Made by a program: the position numbers and the translations under genes. The notes beneath the pieces are model-generated. The model ran no database searches. It had not been told where the DNA came from and worked only from the letters and a program-made list of their open reading frames with translations. This document shows positions 17,010 through 25,656 of a stretch of DNA of 64,000 nucleotides, one piece after another; position 1 is the first letter of the stretch; every line of letters starts with the position of its first letter. Origin of the DNA: Actinobacteria bacterium OV320 (GTDB lineage: Bacteria > Actinomycetota > Actinomycetes > Streptomycetales > Streptomycetaceae); the NCBI GenBank assembly GCA_001298545.1, contig LJCX01000026.1, positions 186,001 to 250,000 on the forward strand. Reading direction: 5' to 3'.

Positions 17010-18257
17010 TCAGAACCAGTGCAGGCAGTGCGGGGAGCGCTCGGCGCGGAAGAGGGCGTCGGCGAGGCCGGCCGCGCCCGGACGGTGGGCCCGGATGTGC
17101 CCGGCACGCACGAGCGTGCTCGGGGCGGTACCGCCGAGGTAGACCGAACCCAGGTCGCTCACGTCCAGGGACAGGTCGGGCTCCCGGTCCGTCGGCACGC
17201 ACTCGGCCTTGCCGTCCCGGACGGTCAGCAGGTGGCGGCCGTGCTCGCCGAGGAACGGGTCGTCGACGTCGAGGACGAGCTCGCCGTCCGTGCCCCAGCC
17301 GCGCGCGGTCAGCGCACGCGGGACGTCCAGCAGCCGCACCCAGAGCCAGTCGGTGTCGTCGCTCACCTCGGCGGCCCGGAAGTCCGCGAACTGCCAGCGC
17401 AGCGGGTGCTCGGGCGGGAAGTGCCTGAACACGATCCGGGTGACCAGGTCGTGTCCGAGCACGAACCGGGCCAGGGCGGTGAAGACGGCGTCGTCGCCGG
17501 CGATCGTCTCGTCGACCGTCAAGGTGTCGCCCTCGCCGATCGAGTAGCTGGCGTACCCGTCCGGAACGCCGTCGGCGTCCCGGTGGACGGCGACGTGGCG
17601 CGGGGCCGGAGAGATCGGGGCCTGCCCCGCGCGCCGGGCCCACCAGCGGTGCGGCCGGGACAGCGCGCCGGGCTGCGCGCGGCGGTACCGGTCGTAGACC
17701 TCTTCCAGGATCTCGCCGCACTCGGCACCCCGCAGCAGCTCGATCGTGCCCGTGTCCGGGCCGGTGTCCGAGCCGGTCGCCGGGGCGTCGGCCGTTCCGC
17801 GTGCCCGGGGGAGGGCGAGGGCGGCCTTGTGGCGCGGCACCGTCAGCCGCCGGGTGTAGGTCGCCGGCCCGTAGCCGAACCTGCGGTAGATCAGGGCCTC
17901 GGAGGCCAGCAGCACGGAGAGGAACTCCCCTCGGGCCCGCAGCTCGGTGAGCTGATGCCGCATCATCGCGCCGAGCACGCCCCGGCGCCGGTGCGAGGGC
18001 ACGACGCCGACGGCGGTCACCCCGCCGGCCGGGGCGAGGATCTCACCGGGCAGGGTGAGTTCGAAGGAGTACGCACCGGCGGTGCCGACGGGCCGCCCGT
18101 CCGCCGTCACGGCGAGCAGGCCGCGGTCCATCTCGAGCGCCGACCACCAGACCCCGCCGCCGTCCTCGGCCGGGGTTTCCGGGAAGCGCCCGAATGCGGC
18201 ATGGAGTGTGTCGACGAAGACGTCGAGGTCCTGGTCGGTCGTGGGACGGATCTCCAT
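17010..18257 (-). CDS. GNAT acetyltransferase, Eis family
   Basis: A 415-residue two-GNAT-plus-SCP2-like protein of the Eis family. The acetyl-CoA loop is TAVGVVPSHRRRGVLGAMM; the YRRFGYGPAT segment carries the conserved Tyr, and the protein ends in CLHWF. In mycobacterial Eis a Tyr and the C-terminal Phe carboxylate act in catalysis, and both appear conserved. Eis proteins acetylate amines, including aminoglycosides; the natural substrate here is unknown. Start at M (18257, EIRPTTDQDL follows) is preferred because GGAAGG lies upstream; an 11-codon longer frame exists. Confidence 0.88.
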   Translation of the reverse strand: MEIRPTTDQDLDVFVDTLHAAFGRFPETPAEDGGGVWWSALEMDRGLLAVTADGRPVGTAGAYSFELTLPGEILAPAGGVTAVGVVPSHRRRGVLGAMMRHQLTELRARGEFLSVLLASEALIYRRFGYGPATYTRRLTVPRHKAALALPRARGTADAPATGSDTGPDTGTIELLRGAECGEILEEVYDRYRRAQPGALSRPHRWWARRAGQAPISPAPRHVAVHRDADGVPDGYASYSIGEGDTLTVDETIAGDDAVFTALARFVLGHDLVTRIVFRHFPPEHPLRWQFADFRAAEVSDDTDWLWVRLLDVPRALTARGWGTDGELVLDVDDPFLGEHGRHLLTVRDGKAECVPTDREPDLSLDVSDLGSVYLGGTAPSTLVRAGHIRAHRPGAAGLADALFRAERSPHCLHWF

Positions 18258-18412
18258 CGCTGCCGTTGCCTTCCGGGATGACGGCACCACGAGGTGTGGT
18301 GTCCCGCCACAGTGCAGCGTCGGCCCGTGGCCGGGTCAAGCGGATTACGGCCGGGCCCGCGGCCGGCCGTACGGCACCGCCCGGTCCCGGCCCCGGTGTG
18401 AGTCGCGGCACG

Positions 18413-19195
18413 TCAGTGGTGGGGGCCGTGCCGGCCGAGGGTCTGCACGGGGGTCGCGCCGGGGCGGGTCCACTGCGGCACGGGACGGCTGGTCGGGCCC
18501 CAGGTGGCGTTGCCGTCCGCGTCCGTGCGCCAGGACCAGCAGGCGCTGCCCCCCTCGGGCCGGCCCTCGGGGTTGTCCTCCCACGCCTCACCGCGGCCGT
18601 AGGGGGTCCTGTCGAGCAGGGCGAGGGACCCGTTGACCGGCTCGTTGCCACGGCCCGTCGTGGAGTAGGTGAGGAACGCGCGGTCGCCGTCGCGCAGGAA
18701 GCAGGTGAGGTGCCCCATGTCGCCGCCGACCGGCGCCGCCACGTCGCGCACCGAGTACCAGGGCTGGGTGTAGCCCATGAACGCGACGTACGAGGCCACC
18801 TCGTCCCAGCGGCCCGTGGTCAGCACGGCGAACGAGACGCCGCGGGCGTTGAGGTAGACGGCGTCCCTCAGATGCCAGGCCGTGGTGGTGCAGCCCTCGC
18901 ACTGCCCCTGGTGCGGCGCGGCGTCGTACCACATGTGTTGGTAGACCATGAGCTCGTCGCGGCCCTGGAACAGGTCCAGGAACGGGACCGGGCCGTCGGG
19001 TCCGACGACCTCGACCGTCCCGTCGAACTCCACCATCGGCAGCCGGCGGCGGTCCGCGGCGAGGGCGTCGCCCGCACGGGTGTACGCCTTCTCGCGGACC
19101 AGCAGCTCGTCACGGGCGGCCTGCCAGGTGGCCAGGTCGACGACGGGCGGGCGGCCGGGCAGCGCGGTGGTCGGGTCGTGCGGCGTGGTCGTCAT
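18413..19195 (-). CDS. DUF899 thioredoxin-fold protein
   Basis: A 260-residue DUF899 protein. Typical features are VDLATWQAARDELLVREKAYTRAGDALAADRRRLPMV-type opening (residues about 19-55), LDLFQGRDELMVYQHMW, a CEGCTT redox-like CxxC and GDMGHLTCFLRDG. The family is thioredoxin-like and often found near flavoproteins or regulators; no reaction is established. It is divergent from the TetX-like monooxygenase across a 307-bp gap containing repeats. Confidence 0.85.
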   Translation of the reverse strand: MTTTPHDPTTALPGRPPVVDLATWQAARDELLVREKAYTRAGDALAADRRRLPMVEFDGTVEVVGPDGPVPFLDLFQGRDELMVYQHMWYDAAPHQGQCEGCTTTAWHLRDAVYLNARGVSFAVLTTGRWDEVASYVAFMGYTQPWYSVRDVAAPVGGDMGHLTCFLRDGDRAFLTYSTTGRGNEPVNGSLALLDRTPYGRGEAWEDNPEGRPEGGSACWSWRTDADGNATWGPTSRPVPQWTRPGATPVQTLGRHGPHH

Positions 19196-19502
19196 GGCGT
19201 CCTCCGTGGTGTCTCGTGCCGGGCAGCGTCCTACGGCGTCCCGCGACGGTCACGAGAAGAGACCCGCGCCCCGCCCGGAACTCATCGCGACCGGCGGCGC
19301 CCGCGGGAGCGAGCCCGCACCGACCGGGCAGAGCGCCCCGGGAGATCGGACGGCGGGGCCGCGTGCCGGTCCGATGTCCGGGCTGTCGGTCGGCTGTCGG
19401 GGCTGTCGGTCCGATGTCGGCGGCCTGTCGGCCCGGTCCGGAACCTTTCGAGGTGATCCCGCCGGGCGCCCGTCCGGCAGGCGTACGACACAAGGAACCA
19501 CC
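19196..19502. promoter_or_regulatory. Divergent intergenic region with GCTGTCGG iterations
   Basis: This 307-bp gap separates the DUF899 gene from the TetX-like gene. Between 19365 and 19440 there is a cluster of direct repeats: GCTGTCGG at 19382, 19393 and 19402, GATGTCGG at 19413 and CCTGTCGG near 19424, flanked by two copies of GGTCCGATGTC (near 19368 and 19408). Spacing is 9-11 bp, about one helical turn, so a regulator could bind cooperatively. No gene is visible in the gap. Confidence 0.5.
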
Positions 19503-20636
19503 ATGACCACTCATGTCACGATCATCGGCGCCGGCCTCGGCGGACTCGTCCTGGCCCGCGTCCTGCACGTCCACGGCATGACGTCCACGGTCCACGAGGC
19601 GGAGGCCTCACCGGCGGCCCGCGCCCAGGGCGGGATGCTCGACATCCACGACCACAACGGCCAGCCGGCTCTTCGGGCGGCCGGCCTGATGGACGAGTTC
19701 CGCGGCCTGGTCCTGGAGGGCCGCCAGGCGCTGCGGCTCCTCGACCGGGACGGGGCCGTCCTGTTCGACGAGCCCGACGACGGCACCGGCGGGCGCCCCG
19801 AGGTGCAGCGCGGCGAGCTGCGGCGGATGCTGCTCGACTCGCTCCCGGCCGGCACCGTCCGGTGGGGCCACAAGGTCAGCGCCACCCGTGCCCTCGGCGA
19901 CGGCCGCCACGAGGTGACCTTCGTCGACGGCGCCACCGTCACCACGAGCCTGCTCGTCGGCGCGGACGGCGCGTGGTCACGGGTGCGGCCGCTGCTCTCC
20001 GCCGCCGTACCCGAGTACACCGGCATGTCGTACGTCGAGACCTACCTGTTCGACGGCGACACCCGGCACCCGGCCGCCGCGAAGGCGGTCGGCGGCGGGT
20101 CGCTGCTCGCCCTCGCCCCGGGCCGGGCGATCCAGGCCCACCGGGAGAAGGGCGACACCCTGCACGCCTACGTGGCGCTCACCCGGCCGCGGGACTGGTT
20201 CGACGCCGTCGATTTCACCGATGCCGCCGGGGCCCGCGCGCGGATCGCGCGGGAGTTCGACGGCTGGGCGCCGGAGCTCACCGCGCTGATCACCGAGGCC
20301 GACACCGCCCCCGTCCTGCGCCCCCTCCACGCGCTGCCGACCGGGCACCGGTGGGACCGGGTGCCGGGGGTGACCCTGCTCGGCGACGCCGCCCACCTCT
20401 CGGTCCCGAACGGCGAAGGCGCCAACCTGGCCATGTACGACGGCGCCGAACTCGGCAAGGCCCTCGCCGCGCACCCCGACGACGTCGAGGCCGCGCTCAC
20501 CGCGTACGAGCGGGCCATGTTCCCCCGCAGCACCGAGGCCGCGGCCGACGGCACCCGGCTCCACGAGCTCATGTTCGGCGACCACGCGCCGCACAGCCTG
20601 ATCGCCGCGTTCGCCGGGGACGAGCAGACGCCGTGA
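19503..20636 (+). CDS. TetX-like FAD-dependent monooxygenase
   Basis: A 377-residue class A flavin monooxygenase. The Rossmann motif is VTIIGAGLGGLVLARVL (about 5-21), followed by GGMLDIHDHNGQPAL, similar to the TetX substrate/FAD loop; the DG motif is LLVGADGAWSRVRP and the GD motif VTLLGDAAHLSVPNGEGANLAM. The short length without a C-terminal thioredoxin-like domain also matches TetX. TetX enzymes hydroxylate tetracyclines; similarity does not prove that substrate here. The ATG at 19503 follows AAGGA. A 16-bp hairpin ends the unit. Confidence 0.85.
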   Translation: MTTHVTIIGAGLGGLVLARVLHVHGMTSTVHEAEASPAARAQGGMLDIHDHNGQPALRAAGLMDEFRGLVLEGRQALRLLDRDGAVLFDEPDDGTGGRPEVQRGELRRMLLDSLPAGTVRWGHKVSATRALGDGRHEVTFVDGATVTTSLLVGADGAWSRVRPLLSAAVPEYTGMSYVETYLFDGDTRHPAAAKAVGGGSLLALAPGRAIQAHREKGDTLHAYVALTRPRDWFDAVDFTDAAGARARIAREFDGWAPELTALITEADTAPVLRPLHALPTGHRWDRVPGVTLLGDAAHLSVPNGEGANLAMYDGAELGKALAAHPDDVEAALTAYERAMFPRSTEAAADGTRLHELMFGDHAPHSLIAAFAGDEQTP

Positions 20637-20640
20637 CCTC

Positions 20641-20677
20641 CGTTCGTGGAACGGTCACCGGGACCGTTCCACGAACG
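20641..20677. terminator. Terminator between TetX-like gene and sugar permease
   Basis: Perfect 16-bp arms (CGTTCGTGGAACGGTC and its complement, 20641-20656 / 20662-20677) with a 5-nt loop lie 4 bp after the stop codon, between two convergent genes. Confidence 0.92.
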
Positions 20678-20682
20678 TCTCC

Positions 20683-21894
20683 TCACGCCCGTCCGCGGGT
20701 GGCCTGGGAATGCCGCGACAGCGAGTCGATGATCACCGCGGCGAAGAGCACCCCGCCCGTGATGACGAACTGCACGGCCGGGGGAGTGTCCGTGATCGCC
20801 ATGCCGGAGGCGATCGACTGGATGACCAGCATGCCGAGCACCGCCGACCAGGTCGTACCGCGCCCGCCGAACAGGCTGGTGCCGCCGATGACGGCCGCCG
20901 CGATGGCGTTGACCAGCAGCACGCCCGACCCCGAGCTCTGGCTCACCGAGGTGATGCGCGAGGCCAGGAACAGGCCGCCGACGGCGGCCATCGTGCCCGA
21001 GGCCGCGAGCACCGCGGTCTGCACCCACGTCACGCTGAGGCTGGCGCGGCGGGCCGCCTCGATGCTGCCGCCGAGCGCGTAGACCTGCCGTCCGTAGTGG
21101 GTGCGGCGGAGCACCACGTCGAGACCGGCCACCACCACGAGGAAGATCAGCAGGGCGAGCGGCAGCCCCTGGAACCGGTTGAGCAGGTACGCGACGCCGA
21201 AGGCGACCACGGCGACCGCTGCGGTGCGCAGCGCGATGGCGTGCGCCGACCGGTGCGGCATACCGATGGCCTTGCGGCGCCGCCGGTCGTGGTCGGAGAC
21301 GAGGAACACCGCACCCGCGGCGACCGCCGCCAGGCCGTAGGCCACGGCGTCGTCGGTGAAGTAGTAGCTGGTCAGCTTGGCGACCAGCCCGTTCTCGTCG
21401 AGGTTGACGGTGCCGTTGTCCCCGAGGACGGAGAGCATCAGGCCGTTCCAGGTGAGCAGCCCGGCGAGAGTGATCACGAAGGCCGGCACCCGGGTTCTGG
21501 CGATGGAGTAGCCCTGGACGGTCCCCGCCACGGTGCCCGCCAGCACCGCGACGATGAGCGCGAGCCACTCCGGCACCCCGTTGTTCACGTTCAGCACGGC
21601 GAACACGGCCGCCGCGAGCCCGCTGATCGAGCCGACGGACAGATCGAGTTCACCGAGCAGCAGCACGAAGACGATGCCGACCGCGATCATCCCGGTGCCC
21701 ACGATGTCCACGCTGAGATTGGACAGGTTGCGGGGCGAGAGGAAGTTCTCGTTGAGGGACTGGAAGGTGATCCACACGACGGCGAGGACGAGGACGACGG
21801 GCAGCGAGCCCAGCTCACCGGCGCTCAGTTTGCGCCGGAGGACCGCCGGCCCGCTCCGCACGGCACGGGCGGCGGCCCGCACGCGGGTCACCAC
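20683..21894 (-). CDS. CUT2 sugar ABC transporter permease (XylH-like)
   Basis: A 403-residue permease with about ten membrane segments. Signatures of the ribose/xylose branch are visible: LLLGELDLSVGSISGLAAA in the N-terminal half, RVPAFVITLAG, and YALGGSIEAARRASLSV plus AAAVIGGTSLFGGRGT in the C-terminal half. It should form the channel for a pentose or related sugar. GTG starts at 21894 and 21891 both sit behind GGGAGG. The binding-protein gene lies 193 bp upstream in the same direction, but the ATPase gene that normally lies between or beside them is absent. Confidence 0.9.
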   Translation of the reverse strand: MVTRVRAAARAVRSGPAVLRRKLSAGELGSLPVVLVLAVVWITFQSLNENFLSPRNLSNLSVDIVGTGMIAVGIVFVLLLGELDLSVGSISGLAAAVFAVLNVNNGVPEWLALIVAVLAGTVAGTVQGYSIARTRVPAFVITLAGLLTWNGLMLSVLGDNGTVNLDENGLVAKLTSYYFTDDAVAYGLAAVAAGAVFLVSDHDRRRRKAIGMPHRSAHAIALRTAAVAVVAFGVAYLLNRFQGLPLALLIFLVVVAGLDVVLRRTHYGRQVYALGGSIEAARRASLSVTWVQTAVLAASGTMAAVGGLFLASRITSVSQSSGSGVLLVNAIAAAVIGGTSLFGGRGTTWSAVLGMLVIQSIASGMAITDTPPAVQFVITGGVLFAAVIIDSLSRHSQATRGRA

Positions 21895-22087
21895 CTCGCC
21901 TCCCGTACGGCCGCCGGTGGGGGCATGCCCGGTGCGGCGCCGGTGACGGCCCCGGGCACGTCGCCCACGGCGGCGGAACGCCCGGAGCGAATCTCCGGCA
22001 CGGAAACCATCTCCTTCCCGAGGGCGTCGGCTCCGGCGGCGTCAGGTCGACGCGTGTCCTGCCGACACGGTGTCCGTTCGATGCGGA

Positions 22088-23176
22088 TCAGGTCAGTCCG
22101 GCCCGGTCGCAGGCGGCCCGGAGCTGGGGCGTGCAGATCTGCCGGACGGTGTGCAGGCCGTCCTTCACGACCGTGTCCTCGATGTTGTCGACGGTCACCG
22201 ACACCGGGGTGAGCAGCACGGCGGCGACCGCTTCCCCGCCGCTCGTCGGTACCTCGGCCGTGGCCACCTGCCCGAGACTCTCCCCGCGGGCCGCGGCGAC
22301 CGCCATGGCGCCACCGGCGGCGGCCTCGGGCGCGAACGGCTTGAAGACGGTCATGTACTGGTCGCCGCCGACGATGCGCCGCAGGGCCGAGAGTTCGGCG
22401 TCCTGCCCGGTGACCGGGGGCAGCGGGTCGACCTTGTTCGCCTTGAGGGCGGAGATGCTTCCGGCGGCGAGGCCGTCGTTGGCCGCGTAGACCCCGTCGA
22501 TCGACTCGACGCCGAGGGCCGCGATGGCCCCGGACATGTTCATGTGCGCGGCCTCTCTGCGCCACTGGAGGGTGTCGTAGGCCTTGCCGATCTTCACCTT
22601 TCCGTCGAGCACGGACAGGGCGCCGTCCTGGAACGACTTCGTGTTCGGGTCGCTGGGGTCGCCGTTCATCATGACGATCTCGGCGCCGGGCACCTTGTCG
22701 CCCATCGCCTTCAGCAGCGCCCGGCCCTGGAGCCGGCCGACCTCCTTGCCGTCGAAGGAGACGTAACCCGAGATGGGGCCCTCGGCGAGCCGGTCGTAGG
22801 AGATGACGGGGATGTCCGCCTTCTGGGCCTTGGTGACCGCCGGGCCGAGCGAGCGGGCGTCCACGGCCACGAGCACGATGGCATCGACCCCCTTGGTGAT
22901 CATCGAGTCCATCTGTTCCTGCTGGAGGGCCACATCGCCCTTGGCGTTGGCGTGTTCGACCGCGCAGTCGGGGCACAGTTCGTGGACCTTCTTCTCCAGC
23001 AGTGGCCTGTCCTGGGTCTCCCAGCGGGGCGTGGTGACGTCCGGCAGCAACAGACCGATGCGCGGCCTGCCGTCCGGGCCCGGTTCGTCGCGGGTGTCCG
23101 CCCCACAGGCCGTCAGGACGACCGCGGTGGAGACCGCGGTCACCGCGGCTGCTGTGTCCCTGATGCAGGCCTTCAT
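22088..23176 (-). CDS. Sugar-binding lipoprotein of CUT2 transporter (XylF-like, copy 1)
   Basis: A 362-residue periplasmic-binding-protein-like lipoprotein with lipobox VVLTACGAD (lipidated C24). The type I PBP core is evident: RIGLLLPDVTTPRWETQDRP, MITKGVDAIVLVAVD, PVISYDRLAEGPISGYVSFD and VMMNGDPSDPNTKSF, all close to D-xylose-binding proteins. It is paired with the permease gene. The protein at 25653-26747 is a paralogue sharing these blocks and two C-terminal Cys (ICTPQLRAAC). Divergent from the SpoIIE-type phosphatase gene. Confidence 0.9.
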   Translation of the reverse strand: MKACIRDTAAAVTAVSTAVVLTACGADTRDEPGPDGRPRIGLLLPDVTTPRWETQDRPLLEKKVHELCPDCAVEHANAKGDVALQQEQMDSMITKGVDAIVLVAVDARSLGPAVTKAQKADIPVISYDRLAEGPISGYVSFDGKEVGRLQGRALLKAMGDKVPGAEIVMMNGDPSDPNTKSFQDGALSVLDGKVKIGKAYDTLQWRREAAHMNMSGAIAALGVESIDGVYAANDGLAAGSISALKANKVDPLPPVTGQDAELSALRRIVGGDQYMTVFKPFAPEAAAGGAMAVAAARGESLGQVATAEVPTSGGEAVAAVLLTPVSVTVDNIEDTVVKDGLHTVRQICTPQLRAACDRAGLT

Positions 23177-23295
23177 GGGTGATACCTGCCGTAGACGACA
23201 ATAGGGTGGATGGCGGTGGATATGTTCGGTTGATCCTTATATGCGATTCTGGTGGGTGGGTGCCCCGATCTCAACCTGTCGGCACCTGCGGCAGG

Positions 23296-25656
23296 ATGGG
23301 AGGTACGTTGCGGACATGCCTCGACCGGGCCCTGACCTTCGCCGGAGCGACACTGGCGGCGGTCTACGCGCCGGAGGTCGGCACGCGCGAGCTCCAGCTG
23401 GTGGACACGTCCGGAAGCGCCGCTTCCGGACCGGCACCGCCGGAGCGCCTGCCGCTGTCCGGTGACTCGCCCGCGGCGCGTGCCTTCCGCACCCACCACC
23501 CCCTGTGGCTGACCGCCGACACCCCGCTCGGTGCGCTGCCCCTCGGCATCCAGGGCAGCCGGCTGGGCTGCCTCCTCGTCCTGGGGGCCTCCCCGGACGG
23601 CTTCGAGGTCGAGCAGCGCCGCTTCCTGGAGCGGTACGCCGACGCGGTCGCGGCCCTCCTCCCGCCGGGCGCGGACCCGCCGATCCCGACACCGCTGCTG
23701 GGCCCCGCCCTGCGCAGCCTGCGCGTCGGCTCCTTCGTCCTCTCCCCGGACACCGGCCTGATCGAGGCCGACGACACCCTGCTCGAACTGGTCGGCATCA
23801 CCCCGGACGACTTCGACGGCAAGGTCGACACCCTGCTCGCGCACGCCCTCCCGGAGGACATGCACGCCCTGATGTCGGTCCTGGAGCCGACCACCGACGC
23901 CTTCGGCCGACGGGACCTGGAGTTCCGGGTCCGGGGCCCGACCGGCGAGATGCGCTGGCTCAGCCTGAGCTGCCGGGCGGAGCCGGGAGCGGACGACGGA
24001 CCGCAACAGGTCCTGGGCGTGGTCACGGCGACCCCGGTACTGCGCCGCGGCGGCGACGACGTCTCCAGGATCCAGTGGCTGACGGCCGCCCTCGACGACG
24101 CGGCGACGGTCCGCGACGTCGGCCGGGTGGTCGTCGCCGCCCTGCGCGAGCCGCTGGCCGCCGACCACGTGGCCCTCGCCGCGGTCCAGGACGACCGGGT
24201 CATGGTCACCGCCCTCGACCCGCCCCAGCCCGGCGCCTGGCCGGACGTGTGGCGCACCGAGTGGCGCACGGAATGGCCCGACGCACCGCTGCGCGCCCTG
24301 CCCACCCTCCAGGCGGCCCTGCGGGACGGCCGGATGGACCTCTGGCCCACCGGCACCGCCCTCGAAGCCGGCCTGGCCGGCATCGGAGCCGGGGGACTGG
24401 CCGTGCTGCCGCTGCCCGCCAAGGGCCAGATCGCCGGGGTGTGCCTGGTCGGCTGGGACCGGCCGCACGAGTTCGTCCCCGAGGAACGGTCCCTGCTCAC
24501 CGCCACCGCGGCCCTGGTCGGCCAGGCCCTCAAGCGCGCCCACGCGCACGACGCCGAGCAGGAACTCGCGACGATGCTCCAGCGCAGCCTGCTGCCCCGG
24601 CGCCTGCCCGAACTGCCCGGCGGGACCGCCGTCGCCCGCTATCTGCCGGCCAGACGCGGGCTCCAGGTGGGCGGCGACTGGTACGACGTCATCGCCCTCT
24701 CCGAGGACCGGGTGGCCCTGGTCATCGGAGACGTCCAGGGACACAGCGCCGGAGCCGCGACGATCATGGGCCAGATGCGTACGGCCGTCCGCGCCTACGC
24801 CATCGAGGGCCACCCGCCCGACGTGGTCGTCTCGCACGCCAACCGGCTCCTCGTCGGCATGGAGACCGACCTGTTCGCCACCTGCTGCTACGCCGAACTG
24901 GACCTGGAGGAGGGCAACGCCCTCTTCGTCCGGGCCGGGCACCTCGCACCCATGCTGCGCCTTCCCGACGGCTCCACCGAGGAGGTCGAGGTGGCGGGCG
25001 GCCCCCCGCTCGGCGTCCTGGCGGAGGCGGAGTTCCCCATGACGGCCGTCGAACTGGCGCCCGGCACGGTCCTCGCCCTGGTCACCGACGGTCTGGTCGA
25101 GGCCGCCGACCTGCCCCTGGACGAGGGCATGCGCAGGACGCGCGTCGCGCTCGCCGCGGCCGACCCCGCCGACCCGGGGAAGATGGCCGACGAACTCCTC
25201 GGCGACGACGGCCGCCGGGAGGACGACGTGGCGCTGCTGCTGCTGCGCTACGACGGCATGAAGACCCGGCCGATCCGGGCCGGCTGGATGGTGTGGCGGC
25301 TGCCGGACGCCGTCATGCACGCCCGCCGCTTCACCGCGCGCACCCTGCGCCGCTGGAAGGTCCAGGAGGCGGCCGACGCGGTGCTGCTGGTCGTCTCCGA
25401 ACTCGTCACCAACGCCCTGGTGCACACCCAGGGGCCGGTCCGCCTCGACCTGGTGCTGCGCGGGGACCGGGTGCGCGTCTCCGTGAGCGACTCCTCGCCG
25501 CGCGCGCCCGCCAAACCGGTGATCGTCGACTGGGAGGCGACCGGCGGCCGGGGCCTGCTGCTGGTCGAGGCGATGTCGGACGCCTTCGGGTCGGTCCCGG
25601 TGGCCGGCGGCAAACAGGTGTGGAGCGAGATCGCCGTACCGGAGGGAGTGCCGTGA
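23296..25656 (+). CDS. Multi-domain SpoIIE/RsbU-type PP2C phosphatase with HATPase
   Basis: About 786 residues arranged GAF (about 1-130), PAS (about 140-250), GAF (about 260-420), PP2C/SpoIIE (about 430-655) and a C-terminal RsbW-like ATPase (about 670-786). PP2C metal-binding motifs are GGDWYDVIAL, VIGDVQGHSAGAA, LVTDGLVEAA and EDDVALLLL; the ATPase N-box is VVSELVTNALVHT and glycine loop ATGGRGLLLVEAM. It should dephosphorylate an anti-anti-sigma factor and may also phosphorylate or bind one. Start is uncertain: ATG 23296 lacks a good site, and TTG 23308 has GGGAGG 4 nt before it. Its stop overlaps the next start (GTGA), coupling it to a sugar-binding lipoprotein. Confidence 0.85.
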   Translation: MGGTLRTCLDRALTFAGATLAAVYAPEVGTRELQLVDTSGSAASGPAPPERLPLSGDSPAARAFRTHHPLWLTADTPLGALPLGIQGSRLGCLLVLGASPDGFEVEQRRFLERYADAVAALLPPGADPPIPTPLLGPALRSLRVGSFVLSPDTGLIEADDTLLELVGITPDDFDGKVDTLLAHALPEDMHALMSVLEPTTDAFGRRDLEFRVRGPTGEMRWLSLSCRAEPGADDGPQQVLGVVTATPVLRRGGDDVSRIQWLTAALDDAATVRDVGRVVVAALREPLAADHVALAAVQDDRVMVTALDPPQPGAWPDVWRTEWRTEWPDAPLRALPTLQAALRDGRMDLWPTGTALEAGLAGIGAGGLAVLPLPAKGQIAGVCLVGWDRPHEFVPEERSLLTATAALVGQALKRAHAHDAEQELATMLQRSLLPRRLPELPGGTAVARYLPARRGLQVGGDWYDVIALSEDRVALVIGDVQGHSAGAATIMGQMRTAVRAYAIEGHPPDVVVSHANRLLVGMETDLFATCCYAELDLEEGNALFVRAGHLAPMLRLPDGSTEEVEVAGGPPLGVLAEAEFPMTAVELAPGTVLALVTDGLVEAADLPLDEGMRRTRVALAAADPADPGKMADELLGDDGRREDDVALLLLRYDGMKTRPIRAGWMVWRLPDAVMHARRFTARTLRRWKVQEAADAVLLVVSELVTNALVHTQGPVRLDLVLRGDRVRVSVSDSSPRAPAKPVIVDWEATGGRGLLLVEAMSDAFGSVPVAGGKQVWSEIAVPEGVP

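Noticed and set aside
21895..22087. Possible 3' remnant of a xylG-like ATPase between binding protein and permease
   Set aside because: The gap shows no ABC signature or ATPase C-terminal pattern; a short open frame ending at the permease start is Pro/Ala/Gly-rich and not recognisable.
23505..25652. Long plus-strand frame continuous with the second sugar-binding protein
   Set aside because: It is Arg/Pro/Gly-rich shadow translation over the SpoIIE phosphatase. The lipoprotein begins at GTG 25653, with lipobox and start-stop overlap.
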